Assembly (NCBI GenBank): GCA_900549945.1
Contig: URQJ01000119.1
Coordinates: forward strand, 1 to 6,104
Origin: an uncultured Oscillospiraceae bacterium
GTDB taxonomy: Bacteria; Bacillota; Clostridia; Oscillospirales; Acutalibacteraceae
Length of the DNA: 6,104 nucleotides
Direction of reading: 5' to 3'
The notes below the pieces were generated by a model. The model had not been told where the DNA came from. It did no database searches and was given only the letters and a program-made list of their open reading frames with translations. The position numbers were made by a program, and so were the translations under genes. Position 1 is the stretch's first letter. Each line of letters starts with the position of its first letter. This document shows positions 1 to 4,821 of this stretch, piece after piece.

Positions 1-1
1 G

Positions 2-2242
2 GAGCGCGCCGCGATGACCGTGGCGGCCGACTTAAAGGCCGCCGGCCTGCCCGCGGGCTACATCGAAAACGCGGCGACCGTCGCGCCCGGCACCGTGGCC
101 GTGACGACCGGCACGCTCTCCGCCGGCTTCGAATACCCGAATGTGAAATTCACGCTGCTCACGCACGGGCGCGTGAATCAGACGAAGCAGAAACCGAAGA
201 AAAAGGACAAGAACAGCCGCGAGATCTACAGCCTCGCCGAGCTCGTGCCGGGCGACTACGTCGTCCATTCCACGCACGGCATCGGCATTTTCGAGGGTAT
301 CCACAAGATCGACATGCAGGGCGTGACGAAGGACTACATCAAGCTGCGCTATGCGAAGAACGACACGCTGTACGTGCCGGTCACGCAGCTCGACCTCGTC
401 GCGAAATACATCGGCCCGCGGGAGGACGCCGGCGTGAAGCTGCACCGGCTCGGCGGCGCCGAATGGCAGAAGGCCAAAACGAAGGTGCGCGCCGCCGTCA
501 AGGACATTGCGAAGGAGCTGATCGTGCTCTACGCCCAGCGCATGAAACAGAAGGGCTACGCCTTCCCCGAGGACACCGACTGGCAGCACGATTTCGAGGC
601 ACACTTCGAATACAACGAGACGGAGGACCAGCTCCGCTGCATCAACGAGATCAAAAACGACATGGAGCGCGAGTCGCCGATGGACCGCCTGCTCTGCGGC
701 GACGTTGGCTTCGGCAAGACCGAGGTCGCGCTGCGCGCGGCGTTCAAGTGCGTCACGGCCGGCAAGCAGTGCGCGATCCTCGTGCCGACGACGATCCTCG
801 CATGGCAGCATTACCAGACGGTTTTAAAGCGCATGGAGGGCTTCCCGGTCGACGTCGAGCTGCTCTCGCGCTTCCGCACGCCGCGCCAGCAGGACGAGAT
901 CCTGCGCAAGCTCAAGCGCGGCAGCATCGATCTCATCGTCGGCACGCACCGGCTCGTCTCCAAGGACGTGCAGTTTAAGGATCTTGGCCTTGTCATCATC
1001 GACGAGGAGCAGCGCTTCGGCGTACAGCAAAAGGAGCGCCTCAAGGAGGTCTGCAAATCAGCCGACGTGCTGACGCTCTCGGCGACGCCGATCCCCCGTA
1101 CGCTGAACATGGCGCTCTCCGGCATCCGCGATATGTCGGTCATCGAGGAAGCGCCGCACGACCGCCATCCCGTACAGACCTACGTGCTCGAGTACGACCC
1201 CGGCATCATCGCCGACGCGATCAAGAAAGAGCTGCGCCGCGGCGGGCAGGTCTACTACCTGCACAACGACGTCGCCTCCATTGAGCGCGTCGCCGCCGGC
1301 ATCCGGGCGCGCGTGTCCGAGGCGCGCATCGGCATCGGCCACGGCAAGATGAGCGAGCAGGAGCTCTCCGAGGTCTGGCGCCGCCTGATGGAGCAGGAGA
1401 TCGACGTACTCGTCTGCACGACGATTATCGAGACCGGCGTGGACGTACCGAATGCGAACACGCTGATCATCGACAACGCCGACCGCATGGGCCTCTCGCA
1501 GCTGCACCAGCTCCGCGGCCGCGTGGGCCGCAGCACGCGCCGCGCCTACGCCTACTTCACGTTTACGCGCGGCAAGGTGCTGAGTGAGATCTCTCAAAAG
1601 CGCCTTTCGGCGATCCGCGAGTTCACCGAGTTCGGCTCCGGCTTCAAAATCGCGATGCGTGACCTCGAGATCCGCGGCGCGGGCAACATCCTCGGCGGCG
1701 AACAGCACGGCCACATGGAGAGCGTCGGCTACGACATGTACTTAAAGCTGCTGAACGAGGCCGTCGCGCTGATGAAGGGCGAAACGCCCGAAATCCCGGT
1801 GGAGGAATGCTCGGTCGACATGCAGGTGCAGGCGCACATCCCGGAAAGCTACATCGATTCCACGGCGCTGCGCCTCGAGGTATACCGCCGCATCGCCGAG
1901 ATCAAGACGTACGAGGATTCGAGTGACGTCGTCGACGAGCTGATCGACCGCTTCGGCGAGCCGCCCGAAAGCGTTTACGGCCTGATCGACATCGCGCTGC
2001 TGCGCAGCCGTGCCACCTCGCTCGGCATCACCGAGGTCAAGCAGCAGGCGAACGCGATTTTGCTCTACAAGGAGAAATTCGACATGGAGCGCGTCAAGCG
2101 GCTGATTCAGGGCATGCCGAACAAGGTAATGCTCTCGGCGGGCAGCCGCCCGTACATCAGCGTCGCGCTGGCCGGAAAGCCGCCGCTCGACGTGCTCGAG
2201 GACGCGCTCAAGATCCTCTGCGGTGAAACGGAAGCCGGCTGA
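2..2242 (+). CDS. mfd: Transcription-repair coupling factor Mfd, 5'-truncated by window edge
   Basis: Mfd is a cytoplasmic ATP-dependent DNA translocase that pushes stalled RNA polymerase off damaged template and recruits UvrA for nucleotide excision repair. The frame is open from base 2 and the ATG at 14 is internal, so the true start lies outside the window. About 746 residues of a family length near 1150 are present; the N-terminal UvrB-like, UvrA-binding modules are missing. Numbering from the ATG at 14, residues 75-135 form the CarD-like RNA polymerase interaction domain (GDYVVHSTHGIGIFEG). The translocase follows, with Walker A GDVGFGKT at 229-236, DEEQ box at 330-333, SATPIPRT motif, TTIIETGVDVP, and arginine-finger motif QLRGRVGR ending at 506. 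The RDLEIRGAGN motif of the translocation (TRG) region starts at 549. Residues from about 594 match the C-terminal autoinhibitory TRCF domain. All motor residues look intact. The downstream gene has its own promoter. Confidence 0.97.
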   Translation, partial: ERAAMTVAADLKAAGLPAGYIENAATVAPGTVAVTTGTLSAGFEYPNVKFTLLTHGRVNQTKQKPKKKDKNSREIYSLAELVPGDYVVHSTHGIGIFEGIHKIDMQGVTKDYIKLRYAKNDTLYVPVTQLDLVAKYIGPREDAGVKLHRLGGAEWQKAKTKVRAAVKDIAKELIVLYAQRMKQKGYAFPEDTDWQHDFEAHFEYNETEDQLRCINEIKNDMERESPMDRLLCGDVGFGKTEVALRAAFKCVTAGKQCAILVPTTILAWQHYQTVLKRMEGFPVDVELLSRFRTPRQQDEILRKLKRGSIDLIVGTHRLVSKDVQFKDLGLVIIDEEQRFGVQQKERLKEVCKSADVLTLSATPIPRTLNMALSGIRDMSVIEEAPHDRHPVQTYVLEYDPGIIADAIKKELRRGGQVYYLHNDVASIERVAAGIRARVSEARIGIGHGKMSEQELSEVWRRLMEQEIDVLVCTTIIETGVDVPNANTLIIDNADRMGLSQLHQLRGRVGRSTRRAYAYFTFTRGKVLSEISQKRLSAIREFTEFGSGFKIAMRDLEIRGAGNILGGEQHGHMESVGYDMYLKLLNEAVALMKGETPEIPVEECSVDMQVQAHIPESYIDSTALRLEVYRRIAEIKTYEDSSDVVDELIDRFGEPPESVYGLIDIALLRSRATSLGITEVKQQANAILLYKEKFDMERVKRLIQGMPNKVMLSAGSRPYISVALAGKPPLDVLEDALKILCGETEAG

Positions 2243-2278
2243 CCTTCACAGAAAATACACATTCCCCTGTTAATATGC

Positions 2279-2307
2279 TGGACAACCGGCTTTATCGGCG
2301 GTATAAT
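2279..2307 (+). promoter_or_regulatory. Sigma-A-type promoter for the lipoprotein gene
   Basis: The -35 element TGGACA (2279-2284, 5 of 6 consensus) and a perfect -10 TATAAT (2302-2307) are separated by exactly 17 bases. The expected start of transcription is near 2314, giving a leader of about 40 bases before the ATG at 2356. No intrinsic terminator is visible between the mfd stop and this site, so read-through from mfd could add to expression. The spacer contains an imperfect inverted repeat (ACCG at 2285-2288, CGGT at 2299-2302), which may be chance. Confidence 0.8.
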
Positions 2308-2355
2308 AGCGAAAGCATACAAAAAAGCACATCTAAAACGAAAGGCCTGAAAAAG

Positions 2356-3528
2356 ATGAAAAAATTTGCCAAACGCGCGGCGGCGTTTTTGCTCGCGGCG
2401 GTTCTCAGCCTCAGCCTCGCGGGCTGCTACAACGAAAACCTGACCTGGGCGGCGAAAAAGGGCGATACAGAGCTGCCCATCGGCGCGTACATCTATTACC
2501 TCTCCGTTGCCTACAACGAGGCGGCGGCGAAGATCGACACCGAGACCGAGGTTCTGAAGGGCGAGGTGGAGGACACCCCGGCCGCGGAGTGGATCACGGC
2601 GCGCGCAAACGCCTATATGAACCAGTATTTCTGGATGCAGGACGAAATGACGCGCCTCGGCCTTTCGATGACCGACGAGGATTACGCCGAGGCCTCGCAG
2701 ACAACCGCAAACTACTGGTACTATTTCGGCAAATCGCTCGAGAAATTCGGTATCGCGCAAACCTCGTTTGACATCGCCTACTCCCAGTACAACGCGATGT
2801 ACTTAAAGGTGTTCGAGGCGATGTACGGCGCCGGCGGCGAGCGTGAGATTCCGGAAGCAGACCTGCTCGCCCACTTCACCGATACCTACATGAATTACGA
2901 ATATTTCACCGCGCCGCTGACGAAAAAGGCGGAGGACGGCACCTCGGAGAATATGACGGACGAGGAAAAAGCCGAGGTGACTGCGGCGCTCGACAAACTC
3001 GAGCAGCAGGTTTCCGACGGCACGCTGACCGTCGAGGAAGCCGCGGCGGAATACGCGGAATCGATCGACGCCGACTCGAACTACGTGCAGAGCGTCAACA
3101 ACCGCGACGGCATGACCGCCGCCCGCATGACCAGCGCGTTTATCACCTCGCTCGAATCGATGAAGGAGGGGGACATTCAGGTCTTTGAGGCCAGCAACTA
3201 CATGGTATTCCTGCATCGTCTGCCGATTGACGACGCGGTCGAGGAAAAGCTCGGCGCCGAGGACGACCGCCTCACGCTGATGCTCGAGCTCAAAAGCGAG
3301 GAGTATCAGGATTACGTGCGCGATTCGGCCGCGGCCGGTGTAGACGGCGTGGAACTGAATCAGGAGGCCATCGATCACTACAAGCCCTCCATGTTCGAAT
3401 CCACCACGAAAAACGGCACCTCCTCCACGACGGAGGAAAGCAGCGCATCCTCCGAGAGCAGCGCATCCTCCGAAAGCAGTGCGTCCTCTGAAAGCAGCGC
3501 GTCCTCTGAAAGCAGCGCGGAAGAATAA
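2356..3528 (+). CDS. Lipoprotein, SurA/PrsA-like with degenerate parvulin-like region and Ser-rich repeat tail
   Basis: This is a 390-residue exported lipoprotein. The ATG at 2356 is chosen because it opens a signal peptide: MKKFAKR, then a hydrophobic stretch at 8-22 and lipobox LAGC with Cys24. A modest RBS (AAAGG, 2341-2345) lies 10 bases upstream. An in-frame ATG at 2275 precedes the promoter and is rejected. Residues 40-175 are helix-rich and Tyr-rich, as in SurA_N-type chaperone regions. The stretch 179-290 follows the parvulin order: a strand-like YEYFTAPL (181-188), a helix ALDKLEQQVSDGTLTVEEAA (211-230), then FITSLESMKEGDI (262-274) and YMVFLHRL (282-289), the equivalent of a C-terminal 'L..Gei...GY.i..v'. 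The usual His of the first parvulin strand (RHIL-type) is not seen, so isomerase activity is doubtful. Residues 356-390 are a Ser/Glu-rich repeat tail. PrsA-like foldases next to mfd are known in Clostridia, which supports the family call, but sequence similarity is weak. It could instead be a general substrate-binding or envelope lipoprotein. The lipoprotein call is firm; the function is inferred. Confidence 0.88.
   Translation: MKKFAKRAAAFLLAAVLSLSLAGCYNENLTWAAKKGDTELPIGAYIYYLSVAYNEAAAKIDTETEVLKGEVEDTPAAEWITARANAYMNQYFWMQDEMTRLGLSMTDEDYAEASQTTANYWYYFGKSLEKFGIAQTSFDIAYSQYNAMYLKVFEAMYGAGGEREIPEADLLAHFTDTYMNYEYFTAPLTKKAEDGTSENMTDEEKAEVTAALDKLEQQVSDGTLTVEEAAAEYAESIDADSNYVQSVNNRDGMTAARMTSAFITSLESMKEGDIQVFEASNYMVFLHRLPIDDAVEEKLGAEDDRLTLMLELKSEEYQDYVRDSAAAGVDGVELNQEAIDHYKPSMFESTTKNGTSSTTEESSASSESSASSESSASSESSASSESSAEE
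3439..3519 (+). repeat. 18-bp in-frame tandem repeat encoding SSASSE units
   Basis: Four full units of 18 bases (3439-3456, 3457-3474, 3475-3492, 3493-3510) and a half unit (3511-3519) encode SSASSE x4 plus SSA at the C-terminal end of the lipoprotein, followed by EE and the stop. A diverged unit, SSTTEE, lies just upstream (3421-3438). All differences between the full units are synonymous: units 1 and 2 use GCA-TCC-TCC, units 3 and 4 use GCG-TCC-TCT. This fits duplication followed by selection on the peptide. Because the unit is 18 bases, gain or loss of copies keeps the reading frame. Confidence 0.93.
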
Positions 3529-3546
3529 AAAAGCCCTGCGGCATGT

Positions 3547-3602
3547 CCGCGGCCGGCACGCTCACAGCGGTACTGCACCGCCTCAAAGCCCGCCGGCCGC
3601 GG
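3547..3602 (+). other. Alternative long stem overlapping the terminator
   Basis: CCGCGGCCGGC (3547-3557) is perfectly complementary to GCCGGCCGCGG (3592-3602), giving an 11-bp GC-only stem across a 34-base loop. The loop itself holds a small hairpin, GCGGT (3567-3571) with ACCGC (3577-3581). AAAAGCCC (3529-3536) right after the stop can also pair with GGGCTTTT (3601-3608). These pairings compete with the compact terminator hairpin. They may just be a larger form of the same terminator or a 3'-end protecting structure. Confidence 0.5.
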
Positions 3603-3613
3603 GCTTTTCTTTT
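3585..3613 (+). terminator. Intrinsic terminator of the lipoprotein gene
   Basis: A perfect 9-bp stem, AAAGCCCGC (3585-3593) with GCGGGCTTT (3599-3607), encloses a 5-base loop CGGCC and is followed by a T-rich run (TTTTCTTTT, interrupted by one C). It lies 57 bases after the stop codon at 3528. Its 3' arm can also pair with upstream sequence (see the alternative stem). Confidence 0.88.
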
Positions 3614-3624
3614 ATCCCCTTATG

Positions 3625-3646
3625 CCGGTTTTCTGCACCGGTTTTC
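3625..3646 (+). repeat. Short direct repeat CCGGTTTTC x2
   Basis: The 9-base word CCGGTTTTC occurs at 3625-3633 and 3638-3646, a period of 13 bases, in the non-coding region just after the terminator. Seen directly; no function is proposed, and chance is possible. Confidence 0.4.
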
Positions 3647-3681
3647 GTATAAATTGGACAAGCTTTCGACAGTTTTCAACC

Positions 3682-3693
3682 TTTTTATAAAAA
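3682..3693. repeat. 12-bp AT palindrome upstream of the DUF4234 promoter
   Basis: TTTTTATAAAAA is a perfect palindrome made only of A and T in an otherwise GC-rich window. It ends 14 bases before the proposed -35 element at 3708, where an UP element (an A/T-rich site bound by the RNA polymerase alpha subunit) or an operator could sit. Functional assignment is inference only. Confidence 0.4.
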
Positions 3694-3707
3694 CCTCGTT
3701 CAAACTC

Positions 3708-3736
3708 TTGACGGTGCCGCCGCGTTATGGTAAATT
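3708..3736 (+). promoter_or_regulatory. Probable sigma-A promoter for the DUF4234 gene
   Basis: The -35 TTGACG (3708-3713, 5 of 6 consensus) and a -10 TAAATT (3731-3736, 4 of 6) are 17 bases apart. An extended -10 TG (3728-3729) one base ahead of the -10 may compensate for its weak match. The start would fall near 3743, with a leader of about 70 bases. That leader holds a 10-bp palindrome, GGCGGCCGCC (3773-3782), which can form only a short stem. The gene needs a promoter here because a strong terminator lies upstream. Confidence 0.6.
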
Positions 3737-3798
3737 TATTTTACAGTCATGCGGCTTCGTCTTTGGGGTATGGGCGGCCGCCTGATTTTCATCGTGAA

Positions 3799-3805
3799 AG
3801 GAAGG
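3799..3805 (+). promoter_or_regulatory. Ribosome binding site of the DUF4234 gene
   Basis: AGGAAGG sits 8 bases before the ATG at 3814. It decides the start against an in-frame ATG at 3727 that lies inside the proposed promoter and has no such site. Confidence 0.85.
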
Positions 3806-3813
3806 CAGATCTC

Positions 3814-4263
3814 ATGAACAACACACCGTATCAGCAGCAGCCGGCACCGGCGCCCATGCCGCTCAAGGTCATGAACAATGAGCGCGCGCTCTGGAAGTAC
3901 ATCGTTTTCGGCATCATTACCTGCGGCATTTATCCGATCATTTTCTGGTCCGGCATCGGCGAGGACCTGAATATCGCCGCCATGCGCCGCGACGGGAAGA
4001 AAACCATGCACTACTGCCTCGTTTTCTTCCTGCTCGGCCCGATCACCTGCGGCATCTTTACGCTCGTCTGGTATCACCAGATGTCCGAGCGCCTCGGCAG
4101 CGAAGCGCGCGCCCGCGGCTTTGCCACGAATCTCAGCGCCGCCACCTTCTGGCTCTGGTTCGTGCTCGGCAGCCTGATCTTCGTCGGTCCGTTCGTCTAC
4201 ACCTACAAGGTGTGCGAGGCAATGAACGCCGTTGCGAACAGCTACAACGCAAACGGCATCTGA
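3814..4263 (+). CDS. DUF4234 domain small membrane protein
   Basis: This 149-residue predicted inner-membrane protein has no established biochemical role. Residues 1-18 are a Gln/Pro-rich, probably cytoplasmic extension (YQQQPAPAPMP). Three hydrophobic segments follow at about 27-46 (starting WKYIVFGIITCGIYP), 67-87 (YCLVFFLLGPITCGIFTLVWY) and 110-131. A charged loop at 49-66 (GEDLN, MRRDGKK) and a second at 88-106 (MSERLGSEARARG) separate them. The first two membrane segments share ITCGI at 35-39 and 77-81, which suggests an internal duplication and is typical of DUF4234 proteins. The family call rests on the pattern W-K-Y..G-I-I-T-C-G-I-Y followed by the arginine-containing loop. The gene is monocistronic by its signals: own promoter, own RBS, and a terminator 27 bases after the stop. 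A minus-strand frame across the same stretch is a codon-composition shadow. Confidence 0.88.
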   Translation: MNNTPYQQQPAPAPMPLKVMNNERALWKYIVFGIITCGIYPIIFWSGIGEDLNIAAMRRDGKKTMHYCLVFFLLGPITCGIFTLVWYHQMSERLGSEARARGFATNLSAATFWLWFVLGSLIFVGPFVYTYKVCEAMNAVANSYNANGI

Positions 4264-4290
4264 TTCTCCGCAAATCTCTGAAACCAAAGA

Positions 4291-4336
4291 AAAAAGCTGC
4301 TCCCTGCCCCGGGAACAGCTTTTTGTTTTTTATTTT
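4291..4336. terminator. Bidirectional intrinsic terminator between convergent genes
   Basis: AAAAAGCTG (4291-4299) pairs with CAGCTTTTT (4316-4324), and TCCC (4301-4304) with GGGA (4311-4314), broken by one C/A mismatch, around the loop TGCCCC. On the + strand it ends in a long T run (TTTTTGTTTTTTATTTT). On the - strand the A run at 4289-4295 supplies the U tract, so the same hairpin can stop transcription from the DUF2752 side, whose stop codon is at 4335-4337. Confidence 0.92.
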
Positions 4337-4748
4337 ACCGGAGCAGACCGGGCAGCACCCGGAACAAAAGCCCGCCCGCCGGCTCGGGCGCGACCACCGG
4401 GTCGCCGGAAAGCAGCCGGGCCGCGTACACGAGGATAAAGGCACCCGCAAAGGCCAGAATATATGCGGTTTCCCGTTTGGAGGGCAGCCGCCCGCAGGCG
4501 CGCAGGCCAAGCCAGAGCGCCGCCGGAATCAGCAGCGGAAACAGCGGGTGGTACGAAAACGCGGTTTCAAAATCGGAGAACACCGCCGCGAGCAGCGCGC
4601 GCGTCATCCCGCAGCCGGGGCACGACACCCCGAAAACGTACCGGAACGGGCAGTGATACAGCAAAAGCAGCCCCGCTGCGACGGCCAGAAGGCCGAGCGC
4701 GGCTTTCCCGCCGCGCCGCAAGGCGCGTCTCAGCTTCATATTCTCCAT
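4335..4748 (-). CDS. DUF2752 domain small membrane protein
   Basis: This 137-residue protein carries the DUF2752 signature: YHCPFRYVFGVSCPGCGMTR at 31-50 with Cys33, Cys43 and Cys46, then HPL at 67-69. Three hydrophobic segments are at about 16-31, 69-83 and 95-113, so it is predicted to sit in the cytoplasmic membrane. The basic N-terminus (KLRRALRRGGK) suggests that end is inside. The two cysteines of CPGCG could bind a metal or form a thiol pair, but the family function is not established. The start at 4748 (MENMK) is chosen because AAAGGGGG (4762-4755) lies 6 bases upstream. An ATG at 4799 would add 17 residues without such a site, and the Met at codon 4 has GGAG too close. It lies 73 bases downstream of the MATE stop on the same strand and is probably in that transcript. 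Confidence 0.88.
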   Translation of the reverse strand: MENMKLRRALRRGGKAALGLLAVAAGLLLLYHCPFRYVFGVSCPGCGMTRALLAAVFSDFETAFSYHPLFPLLIPAALWLGLRACGRLPSKRETAYILAFAGAFILVYAARLLSGDPVVAPEPAGGLLFRVLPGLLR

Positions 4749-4754
4749 ACCCCG

Positions 4755-4762
4755 CCCCCTTT
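4755..4762 (-). promoter_or_regulatory. Ribosome binding site deciding the DUF2752 start
   Basis: On the minus strand AAAGGGGG is followed by a 6-base spacer (CGGGGT) and the ATG at 4748. This favours MENMK over the longer in-frame start at 4799. Confidence 0.75.
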
Positions 4763-4798
4763 CGCACACGCCGGTTTTGCTGCTTTCTGGCAAGCGCA

Positions 4799-4819
4799 CC
4801 GGCGGTATAGAGCCGCCGG
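4799..4819. other. GC-rich hairpin after the MATE stop codon
   Basis: CCGGCGG (4799-4805) pairs with CCGCCGG (4813-4819) around a 7-base loop, two bases past the MATE stop (4824-4822) on the minus strand. No U-run follows it, so it does not look like an intrinsic terminator. It could stabilise the upstream message or modestly reduce read-through into the DUF2752 gene. Confidence 0.5.
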
Positions 4820-4821
4820 GC

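Noticed and set aside
32..811. A 259-codon minus-strand open frame opposite mfd
   Set aside because: It is antisense to a clear, motif-complete mfd frame and is rich in Arg, Val, Leu and Asp, as expected from GC-rich codon complement. It has no recognisable domain.
1058..1714. A 218-codon minus-strand open frame opposite mfd
   Set aside because: It is a composition shadow of the helicase region (repeated Arg, Ala, Asp), with no domain or credible RBS context.
2107..2760. A 217-codon minus-strand frame spanning the mfd end and the lipoprotein start
   Set aside because: It runs through the promoter and both real coding ends, and the peptide has no family signature.
2803..3378. A 191-codon minus-strand frame opposite the lipoprotein
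   Set aside because: It is a mirror of a signal-bearing, repeat-tailed real gene; its composition is shadow-like.
3439..3519. CRISPR-like array
   Set aside because: The repeats are 18 bases, contiguous, have no spacers and are in frame within a coding sequence.
3290..3586. A Cys/Arg-rich repeat protein on the minus strand over the Ser-rich tail
   Set aside because: Its repeats are only the complement of the 18-bp units. Synonymous-only changes in the plus-strand frame show which strand is coding.
3543..3785. An 80-codon plus-strand frame between the lipoprotein and the DUF4234 gene
   Set aside because: It starts inside the terminator region and runs through the next promoter. It has no RBS or family similarity.
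3743..3813. Riboswitch or leader regulator ahead of the DUF4234 gene
   Set aside because: The leader of about 70 bases shows only a 5-bp distant pairing and a short GC palindrome. It has no conserved aptamer core or terminator.
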